This document shows positions 39,064 to 49,528 of a stretch of 64,000 nucleotides of DNA, one piece after another. Positions within the stretch are counted from its first letter, which is position 1. Every line of letters begins with the position of its first letter. The notes under the pieces were generated by a model. The model was not told the origin of the DNA. It was given only the letters and a program-made list of their open reading frames with translations, and made no database searches. This DNA is from Shewanella insulae (lineage in GTDB: Bacteria > Pseudomonadota > Gammaproteobacteria > Enterobacterales > Shewanellaceae). The stretch is taken from assembly GCF_009831655.1 (NCBI RefSeq), contig NZ_WRPA01000007.1:1-64000 (forward strand), read 5' to 3'. Position numbers and translations under genes: made by a program.

Positions 39064-40041
39064 ATGGTACAGAAAATTATATTAGATACGGATCCTGGTA
39101 TAGACGATGCGATGGCCATACTGTTTGCCGAGGCGCACCCAGGTATCTCGCTCGAGGCTATCACCTGTGTTTATGGTAATGCCACCATAGAGAATGCGAC
39201 GGCAAATGCGCTGTTTTTAAAACAGAAATATTCGCTAACGGCGGATGTGGTTAAGGGGGCCGACGGTCCCTTGGTGAGGCCTCCGGTTGGACCCACAACC
39301 ATAGTTCACGGTGAGACAGGCTTCGGCGATTTTCATGCTCCCTCGATCGAGGAGTTTCAAGCGGACCCTAGGCCCGCTTATCAGTACATAATCGATAGCG
39401 TGCGGGCACAGCCCGGTGAGATCACGCTGGTGGCCGTTGGGCCGCTGACTAACTTGGCTCTAGCCCTCAAGGCGGCGCCGGATATAGTCGATCTGGTGAA
39501 AGAGGTGGTGGTTATGGGAGGCGCCTTCGGTGTCAACGGGCATAGAGGCAATGTGACCCCTTATGCCGAGGCTAATATTCATGACGATCCCCACGCGGCA
39601 GATCTGGTGTTCACGGCGCGTTGGCCTGTGACCATAATAGGTTTAGACGTGACCCAACAGAGCTTCTTCACCCGCCAGTACCTCGATGAGCTGCGTGAGG
39701 CCGCAGGCGAACCGGGCCAGTTCATCTGGAAGATAAGTCGGTTCTATCTTAAGTTTTACTCCCAGAAACTGGGGCTGGAAGGCTGCCATGTACACGATCC
39801 GTCGGCCATAGCCTATGTGATCGATAAGAGCCTGTTTACCCTGCGAGACGGCCCGGTTCGAGTGGTAACGGATGGACCTGCAGAAGGCCACACTATACAA
39901 AAGTTCGATGGACGTCTCTATCCTCACGACGAGTGGCAGGATAAGCCGTCCCAGCGTATAGGCGTTGCGGTGGAGGACAAGCAGTTACTCGCCCTCTATC
40001 GGGAGACACTAGTGGACTATGGTATGCGGGTAAGCGGCTAA
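39064..40041 (+). CDS. Inosine-uridine preferring nucleoside hydrolase family protein
   Basis: A 325-residue N-ribohydrolase that would split nucleosides to base plus ribose. The calcium-binding N-terminus LDTDPGIDDAMA (about 6-17) is intact, EVVVMGGAFGVNGHRGNVTPYAE (shortened) contains the substrate loop, and CHVHDPSAIAYV carries the catalytic His-Asp. ATG at 39064 has AGGAAG eight bases upstream and begins where homology starts; a GTG at 39028 is an alternative. Substrate specificity cannot be read from sequence. Confidence 0.9.
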   Translation: MVQKIILDTDPGIDDAMAILFAEAHPGISLEAITCVYGNATIENATANALFLKQKYSLTADVVKGADGPLVRPPVGPTTIVHGETGFGDFHAPSIEEFQADPRPAYQYIIDSVRAQPGEITLVAVGPLTNLALALKAAPDIVDLVKEVVVMGGAFGVNGHRGNVTPYAEANIHDDPHAADLVFTARWPVTIIGLDVTQQSFFTRQYLDELREAAGEPGQFIWKISRFYLKFYSQKLGLEGCHVHDPSAIAYVIDKSLFTLRDGPVRVVTDGPAEGHTIQKFDGRLYPHDEWQDKPSQRIGVAVEDKQLLALYRETLVDYGMRVSG

Positions 40042-40063
40042 GCGAATGTCTGTGTAAATGGCC

Positions 40064-40705
40064 TTAGCCGACACTCTGAAGTTGTGAGGCGAGCAGCCAG
40101 ATGGCCAACACGAAGAAGATCAGCCCCATGAATTTGTTTTGATTGGCTCTGAACTTCTCGTTGTTGAGCAGCTTCTTGCCCAGGCTGCCGACCAGAGCCA
40201 CCAGCAAGAGATTGAAGCTGAGCCCCATGATATTGAGCAGCAGCCCCAGGGCCAGCATCTGCTCCGCCGAGCTGGCGGTTAATTGGCTGGAGACAAACTG
40301 AGGTAAGAATAACACGAAGAAGATCAGTGCCTTAGGGTTTAATAGGTTACTGATCACCGCGCGGCGATAGAGCTGTCTGGCTAGTTTATTTTGTCCGGCG
40401 ATCTCGGGTGCCTGGCTCGGTCCGGCGCGCATACAGTCCCAGCCCATCTTCAGTAGGTAGAGACCACCGGCGACCCTTAATATCTTTAGTGCAACAGGAT
40501 TGAGGGCGATCAGCGCCGATACGCCCAGTGCCGCCAGCAGGGTCAAGATCAATCCCGAGGTAGCGTTACCGAAACTGGCATAGACGCCAACCTTTTTACC
40601 ATAGCTAAGACTCGAACTGGCGATCAATAACATGTCGGGACCGGGGATCAGGAGTAGGGCGATCACTGTGGTTAAATAGAGGGGGAGCAGTGCCAGATCT
40701 ATCAT
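40064..40705 (-). CDS. LysE/RhtB family amino-acid exporter
   Basis: A 213-residue inner-membrane protein with six hydrophobic segments. The LLLIPGPDMLLIASSSLSYG motif (about 18-37) is the LysE/RhtB signature, and NLLNPKALIFFVLFLPQFV is the second conserved block. Exported substrate (for example threonine, homoserine or lysine) is unknown. The ATG at 40705 gives the usual family length; the frame opens further upstream at 40789 without homology. Convergent with the nucleoside hydrolase gene, 22 bp apart. Confidence 0.88.
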   Translation of the reverse strand: MIDLALLPLYLTTVIALLLIPGPDMLLIASSSLSYGKKVGVYASFGNATSGLILTLLAALGVSALIALNPVALKILRVAGGLYLLKMGWDCMRAGPSQAPEIAGQNKLARQLYRRAVISNLLNPKALIFFVLFLPQFVSSQLTASSAEQMLALGLLLNIMGLSFNLLLVALVGSLGKKLLNNEKFRANQNKFMGLIFFVLAIWLLASQLQSVG

Positions 40706-41011
40706 GGTGTATATACAAATAAGCCGTCTAGGGTCAAACAAGGCGCGGATTGTACAGGGTTCGAATGAATTTAACAGTGATCTTTGCATGAAAGGCTGGA
40801 GTGGTTTGGCAGCTAAGCTTTACGGCCGTGAAGTGGCGGCCAGTGCTCATCTTGGGGCGACTTGGGCGGGCTAGCTGCTCTGCCAACTAGGTGTGTTATT
40901 AGCTACTTTAGTTATTGCTAAATCTTTATTACTCATGGTTAAGCAAGTCGGTTTTTCATTTTCTCTGCGCGCCAGAGTATCATGCTCATAAACCCCATAT
41001 AATCTTGTGCT

Positions 41012-43462
41012 ATGTCCGACTCAGCCTTACCTATCGACGCTATTTATCAAGCCTTTAAGACTGCCTATTCAGACCATCATCTGGTGATCGAATCCTATAC
41101 CGGTTCGGGAAAGTCTACCCGACTCCCCTTGTGGTGCGCCGAGACGAATGAACAGGGACGTCGTCCCAGAGTCTTGGTGGTGGAGCCTCGACGGGTGGCT
41201 TGCCTGGCGTTGGCCGATTATCTACAGCACCAGACGCCGCTTAAGGTCGGCTACGGCATACGTTTCGACTCGACGATCGCTTCTGATACTCAGATTGCCT
41301 TCGTTACCCCTGGGATTGCACTGCGCTGGTTATCCGGCGACATGGCGAGTCTGGGTGACTTTGACACCGTGATGATAGACGAATTTCACGAGCGTCGCTG
41401 GGATACCGATCTGCTGCTTGCTCTGCTTAAGGGCAAGAGAAGATACCGGATCGTCGTCACCTCGGCCACCATGGCGGGGGAGGTGGTTGCCAACTATCTA
41501 TCTGATAAAAATGATGTTAATGCCATCAGTCTGAGGGCTGAGGGGAAGAAGTTTCACGTGGAACTCTCCTATCAGGCAAGAGAGAGTCATCATCTGCCGG
41601 ATATTCGTGGGTTAGCGCAGCGCCTGATCCCCGCGTTGCAGCATGGGCTGGCGTCGACTCTGGGTGATATCTTGGTATTTCTCCCGGGCAAGGGGGAGAT
41701 CTTATCGGCGATACAAGCCTGTCGCGCGCCGATTGCCCAAGTCGATCCCCATATCAGTCTGTTGTCACTCCATGGTGGCATAGATGCCCAGGATCAAGCT
41801 AAGGTGCTGCAGACGGGCGAGCATCGCAGAATCATATTTGCCACCAATATTGCCGAGACCTCCTTGACCATTCCCGGGGTGACCGCGGTGATCGACTCAG
41901 GCTTGGAGCGTCGCACCCATCAGCGCAATGGCCGTACAGCCTTATCGCTTTCTCATATTTCTAAGGCTAGTAGCGACCAGCGTATGGGCAGGGCCGGGCG
42001 CGTACAGGAGGGCATCTGTATCCGTCTCTGGGGAAAGGCGGCGCCGCTGCGGGCGACTACACCACCAGAGTTGCAAAGAGAGGAGTTGGTTGAGCCCATG
42101 CTGGCTGCTGCCTGTGCCGACGCCCAGTTGGCGCAGCTGGATTTTGTCGATCCCCTGCCGGAAAAATCACTGCAATTGGCGACAGATAGGTTAACTGCCA
42201 TGGGGGCATTGGATGCTGCGGGCTGTGCCACCGACCATGGACGACGCTTGTTTCCACTTCCTATAGATACCCAGTTTGCCCATCTAATCAGTGTCATGCC
42301 CGATGCCGATTGCCTGGATTTGATGATCACACTTTCCGCCGCCTTGGCCACGCCGGGGCGTTTCTACCGTCTGCCGACCGATGAAACTAACCTATATAGG
42401 CTATCCCAGTGGGAGCCCTTTGGTTGTGATGCCTATTGTCTGATTAAGTTACTCATGAGTGATGAGCTAGTTGACGAGATCCCGCTTATTGATATCAATC
42501 ATCAGGCAATTGCCGAGGCCAGGCGTTTAGCCGGGCAGATCCGTGGGGCACTGCAGATAACGATGCGTCCCAAATTGGAGATGACCTGTTCTAAACTCAG
42601 ACGTCATTGGTTGCTTTCAGTGATGCGTGCTCAGCCTGAACTCGCCTATATCTGCCGGGTCAAGCGCCAACAGGCAATGGGTAATGGCATAGGGGAAGTG
42701 CTTGTTGGCCGGGAATCTCGTTTTGGCCTAGAGCGTCATGACAAGCAGGCGCCCATAGCCGCTGTGGTGTTCGATCAACATGTGACGGCCGGTCGCGGGG
42801 TGAAGCAGACGATTAACCTAGCGCTCTGTATGGCGCCGATAACCATTGATCTCATGCTGCAGGCGGGTCTGGGGGAAGACATTGTTGCCGAGCAGCTCGG
42901 TCCAAATCAGGTGCTTATAGAGCGGCGCTATGGCGGCAGGATACTCGAGGTTCGCCGAGAGGAGGTGAAGGCGCAGGATGCTATTCAATCCATGGTCAAT
43001 AGCATAGTCGAAGGCTTATTGTATCCCGGTCTCGGAGAGTGTCTGACGCAGGATATTGCTGCCTGGAATATCTGGCTCAAGCTTGGCGGTTATGAGGAGG
43101 CTAAGGCCAGCGGAGTTAACCTGCTTGCACCAGTTTCAGTTATATTGGAGGAGTTTCTGGCGCAGCGTCTGATAAGTCTCGGAGTGGAGACGTTAGAGGA
43201 TCTCGAACTCATCGAGGCTGAGGATCTTCAATTTGAGGGGATCCCCGATTGGTTGAGGCAAGATTTCGATCAGGCTTATCCAATGCAATTGGCGCTTGCG
43301 GATCTCAAGCTGAGTGTCACTTATCAGATAAAGAATAAATGGGTGGTGTGTGAGTATATTGGCGGTCAGCGTAAATCGGGCCCCAAACGCTGGGAACTGC
43401 CGCGCTGGCAGGGCTGGCGGGTAAAGTATAAGAAAGCCAGTCGTGTCGTTGAGGTCAACTAG
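41012..43462 (+). CDS. DEAH-type (HrpB-like) ATP-dependent helicase
   Basis: An 816-residue superfamily 2 RNA/DNA helicase. Motifs: I GSGKST at 31-36, Ia EPRR at 58-61, II DEFH at 123-126 (Phe in place of Ala of DEAH), III SAT at 151-153, a TNIAETSLTIPGV motif V and QRMGRAGR motif VI near 330. A helicase-associated HA2 domain follows (about 370-470). It resembles HrpB, but the C-terminal half (about 560-816) is not clearly the HrpB_C domain. The gene contains a parS-like sequence at 41550-41565. Confidence 0.87.
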   Translation: MSDSALPIDAIYQAFKTAYSDHHLVIESYTGSGKSTRLPLWCAETNEQGRRPRVLVVEPRRVACLALADYLQHQTPLKVGYGIRFDSTIASDTQIAFVTPGIALRWLSGDMASLGDFDTVMIDEFHERRWDTDLLLALLKGKRRYRIVVTSATMAGEVVANYLSDKNDVNAISLRAEGKKFHVELSYQARESHHLPDIRGLAQRLIPALQHGLASTLGDILVFLPGKGEILSAIQACRAPIAQVDPHISLLSLHGGIDAQDQAKVLQTGEHRRIIFATNIAETSLTIPGVTAVIDSGLERRTHQRNGRTALSLSHISKASSDQRMGRAGRVQEGICIRLWGKAAPLRATTPPELQREELVEPMLAAACADAQLAQLDFVDPLPEKSLQLATDRLTAMGALDAAGCATDHGRRLFPLPIDTQFAHLISVMPDADCLDLMITLSAALATPGRFYRLPTDETNLYRLSQWEPFGCDAYCLIKLLMSDELVDEIPLIDINHQAIAEARRLAGQIRGALQITMRPKLEMTCSKLRRHWLLSVMRAQPELAYICRVKRQQAMGNGIGEVLVGRESRFGLERHDKQAPIAAVVFDQHVTAGRGVKQTINLALCMAPITIDLMLQAGLGEDIVAEQLGPNQVLIERRYGGRILEVRREEVKAQDAIQSMVNSIVEGLLYPGLGECLTQDIAAWNIWLKLGGYEEAKASGVNLLAPVSVILEEFLAQRLISLGVETLEDLELIEAEDLQFEGIPDWLRQDFDQAYPMQLALADLKLSVTYQIKNKWVVCEYIGGQRKSGPKRWELPRWQGWRVKYKKASRVVEVN
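41550..41565. other. parS-like site in helicase gene
   Basis: AGTTTCACGTGGAACT contains GTTTCACGTGGAAC, which fits the 14-bp parS core GTTNCACGTGNAAC; the outermost bases differ from TGTT...AACA. It lies inside the helicase coding frame. Confidence 0.55.
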
Positions 43463-43851
43463 TCGAGGGATCCCAAAAGATCTTATTCAAAACTGACGAT
43501 ATGCTTTTGAGTATAACTTTTTAGATTCGATCGCTTCAGGGGATCTAAATTTAGCAGCCTGTAAAACAAGCAAGTCTAAAAAATAAATATAATCAATAAA
43601 TTACAACTCGATATGAGTTATGCACCAATTTTGATCCCAAAGTGAATTACTTGTTGATATCTCTGTTGATTAATTCGATCGCCATCTTGGATGTTTATGC
43701 ACCAAAATGAGGAAAGATCCCGCAGAGATCTTTCTTGGCTTGTTTGAATATTCTCTATGTATCTCGCTAAAGGCACTAGCCTTAGGCTATAGAGGATATG
43801 CACCACAAATGACTGTTTGAAAAACGCTCATCTATGGTGCAATAAGTATGC
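43463..43851. repeat. Convergent intergenic region with TGCACCA repeats
   Basis: A 389-bp A/T-rich gap between the helicase gene and mnmE. It has three direct copies of TGCACCA (43621-43627, 43698-43704, 43799-43805) and one inverted copy TGGTGCA (43835-43841); the last two can pair around a 29-base loop. I count eight GATC sites. No coding frame of substance is seen; short frames over the repeats have no recognisable protein. Confidence 0.6.
43712..43735. terminator. Candidate terminator hairpin between helicase and mnmE
   Basis: GAAAGATC/GATCTTTC inverted repeat with a seven-base loop lies in the convergent gap. The T-run is short, so it is a weak candidate for stopping either gene. Confidence 0.45.
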
Positions 43852-45213
43852 TTATTTACCGATACAGAATGAACCGAAGATCTTGCCGAGCAGATCGTCA
43901 GAGGTGAACTTTCCGGTGATTTCCGACAGTGCCAGTTGACACATGCGTAGCTCCTCTGCCAGGAGCTCACCCGCTTGATAGACCTCTAACTGTTCCTGAC
44001 CCAGTGCCAGGTGACTGCTGGCGAGCTCTAACGCCTCTAGATGACGACGACGGGCCAGGAAACCGCCCTCTAGGTTGCTCTGATAGCCCATCAGGGACTT
44101 CAGGTGCGCCTTGAGTTCATCTACGCCCGAGCCCGTCTTGGCTGACAGGCGAAACACCTTGTGGCCCTGCTCGTCGGTGGCGGCTAACGATTCGCCGGTC
44201 AGATCTGCCTTGTTACGCACCACAGTCACCCCAAGGTTTTTGGGCAGGCGATCGATAAAGTCTGGCCAGATATCATGGGGATCGACGGCGTCTGTGGTAG
44301 TGCCATCTACCATGAAGAGTACTTGATCTGCGGTATCTATCTCGGCCCAGGCGCGTTCTATCCCTATCTGCTCTACCGTGTCTGTGGTGTCGCGCAGGCC
44401 CGCCGTGTCTATGATGTGTAGCGGCATGCCGTCGAGATGGATATGTTCGCGCAGCACGTCTCTGGTGGTACCGGCAATTTCGGTCACGATAGCCGACTCT
44501 TTACCCGCGAGGGCGTTGAGCAGGCTGGATTTGCCCGCGTTGGGGCGACCGGCGATCACCACCTTCATCCCTTCGCGTATGATGGCACCCTGCTTGGCAC
44601 TGGACTGCACCGAATCGAGTTTAGTGATGATCTTGCCAAGTGAGGCGGCAATCTTACCGTCGGAGAGAAAGTCCACCTCCTCGTCGGGAAAGTCTATCGC
44701 CGCCTCCACGTAGAGACGCAGGTTGGTGACCTGATCCACCAGCTCGTGGACCTGAGTGGAGAACTCACCCTGTAGTGAGTTGAGCGCGCTCTTGGCTGCC
44801 TGTTCGCTGGTGGCATCGATCAGGTCGGCAATCGCCTCGGCCTGAGTCAGATCCAGTTTGTCGTTCATGAAGGCCTGTTCGCTGAATTCACCCGGTTTGG
44901 CGACACGTACGCCTTCGACATCCATGACACGTTTGATCAGCATATCCAGCACCACCTGGCCGCCGTGACCCTGTAGCTCGAGCACATCCTCGCCGGTGAA
45001 GGAGTTGGGGCCCTTGAAGTAGAGGGCGATGCCCTGGTCGATCACCGCGCCATCGGCCGCCTTGAAATCACAGTAGTCGGCATAACGTACCTTAGGCAGG
45101 TGCCCGAGTATGGCCATGGCTACGTCGCTGGCCTTGTCGCCAGAGACCCTGATGATACCTACGCCGCCGCGGCCTGGTGCGGTTGCTTGTGCCACGATAG
45201 TATCTGTCGTCAT
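43852..45213 (-). CDS. mnmE: tRNA modification GTPase MnmE (TrmE)
   Basis: A 453-residue GTPase that with MnmG modifies tRNA wobble uridine. Domains: N-terminal formyl-tetrahydrofolate-binding ([20 protein letters not shown]), helical, and an inserted G domain with [18 protein letters not shown] and NKAD. The C-terminal FGSFCIGK carries the catalytic Cys of the CxGK motif. The ATG at 45213 has AGGA upstream and gives the E. coli length (454); an upstream in-frame codon at 45264 overlaps the yidC terminator. Confidence 0.96.
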   Translation of the reverse strand: MTTDTIVAQATAPGRGGVGIIRVSGDKASDVAMAILGHLPKVRYADYCDFKAADGAVIDQGIALYFKGPNSFTGEDVLELQGHGGQVVLDMLIKRVMDVEGVRVAKPGEFSEQAFMNDKLDLTQAEAIADLIDATSEQAAKSALNSLQGEFSTQVHELVDQVTNLRLYVEAAIDFPDEEVDFLSDGKIAASLGKIITKLDSVQSSAKQGAIIREGMKVVIAGRPNAGKSSLLNALAGKESAIVTEIAGTTRDVLREHIHLDGMPLHIIDTAGLRDTTDTVEQIGIERAWAEIDTADQVLFMVDGTTTDAVDPHDIWPDFIDRLPKNLGVTVVRNKADLTGESLAATDEQGHKVFRLSAKTGSGVDELKAHLKSLMGYQSNLEGGFLARRRHLEALELASSHLALGQEQLEVYQAGELLAEELRMCQLALSEITGKFTSDDLLGKIFGSFCIGK

Positions 45214-45262
45214 TACTGTGTTTCCTGCGCTGATGGAGTGAAATCTGTCTTCATTAAAAAGC

Positions 45263-45298
45263 AAAAAGCGGTCAATACCGAGTATCCGACCGCTTTTT
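45263..45298 (-). terminator. Rho-independent terminator after yidC
   Basis: AAAAAGCGGTC/GACCGCTTTTT, an 11-bp inverted repeat with a 14-base loop and T-tract, lies 20 bp past the yidC stop and just upstream of mnmE. Confidence 0.88.
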
Positions 45299-45317
45299 CA
45301 TTAGTTGGAGTTAGAGG

Positions 45318-46946
45318 TTATTTTAACCCTTTTTTCTCCAAACCGGCATAGATGATCTTCTGCTGGGTAATGGCTACCAAGTTACCGACCAACCAGTATA
45401 GAACCAGACCCGCTGGGAACCAGAGGAAGAAGACGGTAAAGATAACCGGCATCCACTGCATCATCTTCTGTTGCATAGGATCCATGGTTGGTGCCATAGG
45501 TTGCATCTTCTGCATCGCGAACATAGAAGCGCCCATCAGTAGCGGCAGTACATAGTATGGATCTTGTACCGAGAGGTCGGTGATCCATAGCATGAATGGC
45601 GCGTGACGCAGCTCGTAGCTTTCCAGCAGTACCCAGTAGAGTGCGATGAAGATAGGCATCTGTAGCAAGATAGGCAGACAGCCACCCATAGGGTTTACTT
45701 TCTCTTTCTTGTACAGCTCCATCATGGCCTGACCCATCTTCTGACGGTCATCGCCGAAGCGCTCTTTCATGTCCTGCAGCTTAGGTTGCAGGTTACGCAT
45801 CTTGGCCATAGAGGTGTATTGCGCCTTAGTCAGCGGGTACAACATACCACGTACGGTCAGAGTAATTAGGATAATAGCCACACCCCAGTTACCCACGAAA
45901 GATTGATAGAACATCAATAACCAGTGGATTGGGATAGCCAGCCACCATAGGAAGCCGTAATCGACTACCAGGTTCAGGGATTCAGAGATGGCCGATAGGG
46001 CCTCTTGATCCTTAGGACCTACGTAGAATTGGGCACTGATAGTCTGCTCTGTACCCGGTGCGATATCATACACGGCACCACGGAAACCGATATTGGCCAG
46101 GCCGCCGGCGCTTACGCTAGAGAAGATGGTGTTTTGATCGTTGGCTGGTGGTACCCAGGCCGACACGAAGTAGTGTTGCAGCATAGCTGCCCAACCACCT
46201 AGGGTCTTCTTGTCCAGGTTCTTGTCGGCCATATCTTCGAAGCTGTACTTCTCGTAGCGGGTATCCGCTGTTGAGAAGGCGGCGCCACGATAGGTCGGCA
46301 TCATCATGCTGCTTTCGCTTTTCTTGATGCTGTGCTTGATCTGGCCATACATCTGCACCTGAAGCTGCTCGGCAGAAGTGTTGTTGATGCGATATTCAAC
46401 GTCGATATCGAACTTGCCGCGATGCAGGGTGAACACCTTAGTGTAGGTCACGCCGTTATCGGCTACATAGCTCAGTGGGATCTCCAGAGTATCCTGGCCA
46501 TCGGCTAGGGTGTAGGCCTGAGATTGGCTGCTAAAGTGGGCACGGCCCTTGGTGCTGCTGTCGATGCCGTTACGGCCTATCAGACCACTCTGAGAGATGT
46601 AGAAGATATCTTTGGTTTGCTGTAGCAGAACGAAAGGCTCTTCCTTGTCTTGCTCCAGCTTATGACCCATCAGTGCTGAGTAGACGATATCGCCACCCAC
46701 AGGGTTAATTTTTAGATTCAGCTGATCTGTCGTGACGCTAATGAGTTCTTTAGAGGCGGTCACTGCTTCGGGAAGAGCAGAGTCGGCATCTGGAACGTCA
46801 GCACTGTGCGCATCAGTGACGGTTGAAGCTACAACTGAAGATTCAGTGGCAACCGGTTGCGGATTTTTGTCTGTTTGCCATTGCTGCCACAGCAAAAAGC
46901 TGACAAAGAGCAGACCGATGAGCAATATATTGCGTTGAGATTCCAT
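45318..46946 (-). CDS. yidC: Membrane protein insertase YidC
   Basis: A 542-residue Oxa1/YidC insertase that places proteins in the inner membrane alone or with SecYEG. N-terminal helix (4-20), large periplasmic domain (about 55-330), then five conserved helices. The positively charged groove Arg is in the [20 protein letters not shown] segment (about 365-384). It is 3 bp after yidD, within the usual rpmH-rnpA-yidD-yidC-mnmE order. Confidence 0.96.
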   Translation of the reverse strand: MESQRNILLIGLLFVSFLLWQQWQTDKNPQPVATESSVVASTVTDAHSADVPDADSALPEAVTASKELISVTTDQLNLKINPVGGDIVYSALMGHKLEQDKEEPFVLLQQTKDIFYISQSGLIGRNGIDSSTKGRAHFSSQSQAYTLADGQDTLEIPLSYVADNGVTYTKVFTLHRGKFDIDVEYRINNTSAEQLQVQMYGQIKHSIKKSESSMMMPTYRGAAFSTADTRYEKYSFEDMADKNLDKKTLGGWAAMLQHYFVSAWVPPANDQNTIFSSVSAGGLANIGFRGAVYDIAPGTEQTISAQFYVGPKDQEALSAISESLNLVVDYGFLWWLAIPIHWLLMFYQSFVGNWGVAIILITLTVRGMLYPLTKAQYTSMAKMRNLQPKLQDMKERFGDDRQKMGQAMMELYKKEKVNPMGGCLPILLQMPIFIALYWVLLESYELRHAPFMLWITDLSVQDPYYVLPLLMGASMFAMQKMQPMAPTMDPMQQKMMQWMPVIFTVFFLWFPAGLVLYWLVGNLVAITQQKIIYAGLEKKGLK

Positions 46947-46949
46947 AGC

Positions 46950-47204
46950 CTATTTATTACACCTGTTATTTTTTGGAGGGACGGGATCTTCACCGCCCGG
47001 ATGTAAAGGGTGACATTTTAATACGCGTTTCCCTGCAAACCAACTCCCTTTCACAAATCCGTGCAATCGAATGGCTTCGAGTGCGTAATTGGAACATGTG
47101 GGGTGAAAACGGCACTTTGGCCCCAGTATAGGGCTGATAAAGATTTGGTAGCCTCGGATCAGCTTAGTGGCTAGCCATTGTAACGGCGACTGAGCTTGCG
47201 CCAT
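46950..47204 (-). CDS. yidD: Membrane protein insertion efficiency factor YidD
   Basis: An 84-residue inner-membrane-associated protein that assists YidC-dependent insertion. Conserved motifs [18 protein letters not shown] (three Cys/His) and HPGGEDPVP are present. Its start overlaps the end of rnpA by 34 bp in another frame, a common arrangement that implies coupled translation. Confidence 0.94.
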   Translation of the reverse strand: MAQAQSPLQWLATKLIRGYQIFISPILGPKCRFHPTCSNYALEAIRLHGFVKGSWFAGKRVLKCHPLHPGGEDPVPPKNNRCNK

Positions 47205-47533
47205 AACTTCTCTACCAGTTTGTGCAATGCTGCATTATCCATATCCAACACGCCGTTTCTGACGAGCACGACGATATCGAGCGGCGGTAATTCGTGTTGG
47301 TGCAAACGAAAACTGTCGCGGATGATACGTTTAACTCGATTGCGCTGATTGGCTCGCTTAACATAACGCTTTGCAACAGTTAATCCAATACGAGGATGCT
47401 GTAGCTCATTAGGGATGGCGAGTAAGGTTATTTCAGCTGAAGAAGCTTTGATGGGATTGGAGAATACAGATTTGAATTGCGCGGGAGTTAACAGACGTAA
47501 CTCCCGCGTAAAGGTATAGCTGGTCACTTGCAT
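47171..47533 (-). CDS. rnpA: Ribonuclease P protein component
   Basis: A 120-residue protein cofactor of RNase P, which matures tRNA 5' ends. The RNR signature reads [18 protein letters not shown] at about 67-84, and [11 protein letters not shown] precedes it. It lies 9 bp after rpmH and overlaps yidD. Confidence 0.95.
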   Translation of the reverse strand: MQVTSYTFTRELRLLTPAQFKSVFSNPIKASSAEITLLAIPNELQHPRIGLTVAKRYVKRANQRNRVKRIIRDSFRLHQHELPPLDIVVLVRNGVLDMDNAALHKLVEKLWRKLSRRYNG

Positions 47534-47542
47534 TTCTACTTA

Positions 47543-47680
47543 TTAAGCAGAAAGACGAGCGCGACCTTTTGCACGACGACGTGCGATAACCTTACGGCCA
47601 CCAACAGTAGCCATACGAGCGCGGAAGCCGTGAGAACGCTTGCGCTTCAGGTTGCTAGGTTGAAAAGTACGTTTACTCAT
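47543..47680 (-). CDS. rpmH: 50S ribosomal protein L34
   Basis: A 45-codon gene not in the longer-frame list, read directly: [20 protein letters not shown], then [20 protein letters not shown] and a final RLSA. This is the standard 44-46 residue L34. It begins the rpmH-rnpA-yidD-yidC-mnmE block and is divergent from dnaA. Confidence 0.96.
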
Positions 47681-48122
47681 TATGGCAATCCGTCTTTGTT
47701 AGGTGAATAAACCTTATCCCTATAAAAGAGGTAAGGGCAAAAAAGAGGCCGAATTGTAATCACTTTAGTTAAGCCCGTCAACATGCAAAACCGTCAAGTG
47801 GGTAAATTCTGCCTCTATATCTTCTCATCAAGTCATCCTTATACACTATCTAGTGTGGATAACTCTGTGAATGGCCACTACATCTTGTGGATCTAGTGAT
47901 CATTAGCCAGATCGAAGGTCGCTAATTATAGATCGATCCGGATCGCTTAATAAAGCTGAGTTTGCCGCTTTGTCAGATTATTTTGATCGACGAGGATCGT
48001 TTTGGATCGGCGTAAATAAATAAAGATGATCTTACTGGGGATAAATCTACTTAAAGGATAGCGATCCTAGTGATCTCACTATAGAATACACCTCTTTTGT
48101 TTGATCTTTTGGGGATAAGTAC
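47681..48122. promoter_or_regulatory. dnaA upstream region with DnaA boxes and GATC cluster
   Basis: A 442-bp gap between divergent rpmH and dnaA. It holds TGTGGATAA at 47854-47862 (DnaA box), TTATACACT at 47839-47847 (one mismatch), a degenerate TGTGGATC at 47886, and by hand about 14 GATC sites between 47890 and 48106. In Pseudomonas oriC lies in this gap; here it may be a DnaA/SeqA-controlled dnaA promoter or a second origin-like element. Confidence 0.7.
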
Positions 48123-49508
48123 GTGGCGGTTTCACTTTGGCAGCAATGTATCGGACGACTACAGGACGAGCTTTCCGCTCAGCAATTCAGTATGTGGATC
48201 AGACCGTTACAAGCCGAAATGGATGGGGAAACTCTAGTGCTATATGCACCGAATCGATTCGTACTCGATTGGGTGAGAGATAAGTATCTCAATACCATCA
48301 ATCAGTTCTTTACCGAACAGATGGGTAGCGATGCCCCTAAGCTGCGTTTCGACATCGGCAGTCGCCCTGCTGCGAGTAAACCGGCGGCGCCGGCAGCCTC
48401 GACCAAGAGCCCAGTTGCACCCACGACTAGCAAATCCCCAAGCAAGCCGTCATTTAATAGCAACGAACCCGCGGCCACGGCAAATCATAGAAGTAACATG
48501 AACCCCACCTACCAGTTCGACAACTTCGTCGAGGGTAAGTCTAACCAGCTGGGTAAGGCGGCCGCCTTGCAGGTGTCTGAAAATCCGGGTGGTGCCTATA
48601 ACCCCTTGTTCCTCTATGGCGGAACCGGTCTGGGTAAGACTCACCTGTTGCACGCCGTGGGTAATGGCATCATCAAGAACAATCCGGATGCCAAGGTGGT
48701 CTACATGCATTCCGAGCGCTTCGTGCAGGATATGGTGAAGGCGCTGCAGAACAACGCGATCGAAGAGTTTAAACGTTATTACCGTAGCGTCGACGCGCTG
48801 TTTATCGATGATATTCAATTCTTTGCCAACAAAGACAGATCCCAGGAAGAGTTCTTCCATACCTTTAACGCCCTGTTAGAGGGTAATCATCAGGTGATCC
48901 TAACCTCAGATCGCTACCCTAAAGAGATCGACGGGGTGGAAGATCGCCTCAAGTCCCGTTTCGGTTGGGGCCTGACGGTCGCCATCGAGCCGCCCGAGCT
49001 AGAGACCCGCGTGGCGATCCTGATGCGTAAGGCCCAGGAGAGCGGCATTAACCTGCCGGACGAGGTAGCCTTCTTTATTGCCAAGCGTCTGAGATCTAAC
49101 GTTCGTGAACTGGAAGGCGCGCTGAACAGGGTGATCGCCAACGCCAACTTTACCGGTCGTCCGATCACTATCGACTTTGTGCGTGAAGCCCTAAGAGATC
49201 TCTTGGCTCTGCAGGAAAAATTGGTCACTATAGACAATATTCAGAAAACCGTAGCTGAATACTATAAGATCAAGATGGCCGACATGCTGTCGAAGCGCCG
49301 CTCACGCAGCGTCGCCAGGCCGAGACAGATGGCGATGGCATTGTCGAAAGAGTTAACTAACCAGAGTCTGCCCGAGATTGGCGATGCCTTTGGTGGCCGT
49401 GATCATACGACAGTGCTACACGCCTGTCGCAAAATTGCCCAGCTACGTGAAGAAAGTCATGACATTAAAGAAGATTATGCTAACTTAATCCGTACGCTAT
49501 CTTCATAA
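48123..49508 (+). CDS. dnaA: Chromosomal replication initiator DnaA
   Basis: A 461-residue AAA+ initiator. Domain [14 protein letters not shown] at 5-17, a Ser/Pro/Ala-rich linker (about 80-125), Walker [10 protein letters not shown] near 166, Walker B LFIDDIQF, and the domain IV DnaA signature [15 protein letters not shown] near 424-438. The start is GTG at 48123, with GGGGAT about six bases before. First gene of dnaA-dnaN-recF-gyrB, 20 bp before dnaN. Confidence 0.98.
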   Translation: MAVSLWQQCIGRLQDELSAQQFSMWIRPLQAEMDGETLVLYAPNRFVLDWVRDKYLNTINQFFTEQMGSDAPKLRFDIGSRPAASKPAAPAASTKSPVAPTTSKSPSKPSFNSNEPAATANHRSNMNPTYQFDNFVEGKSNQLGKAAALQVSENPGGAYNPLFLYGGTGLGKTHLLHAVGNGIIKNNPDAKVVYMHSERFVQDMVKALQNNAIEEFKRYYRSVDALFIDDIQFFANKDRSQEEFFHTFNALLEGNHQVILTSDRYPKEIDGVEDRLKSRFGWGLTVAIEPPELETRVAILMRKAQESGINLPDEVAFFIAKRLRSNVRELEGALNRVIANANFTGRPITIDFVREALRDLLALQEKLVTIDNIQKTVAEYYKIKMADMLSKRRSRSVARPRQMAMALSKELTNQSLPEIGDAFGGRDHTTVLHACRKIAQLREESHDIKEDYANLIRTLSS

Positions 49509-49528
49509 ACTCTGGGAAATTGAAACTG

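Noticed and set aside
47171..47204. Overlap of rnpA and yidD as a frameshift
   Set aside because: Both proteins are full length with intact motifs; this overlap is usual in gammaproteobacteria.
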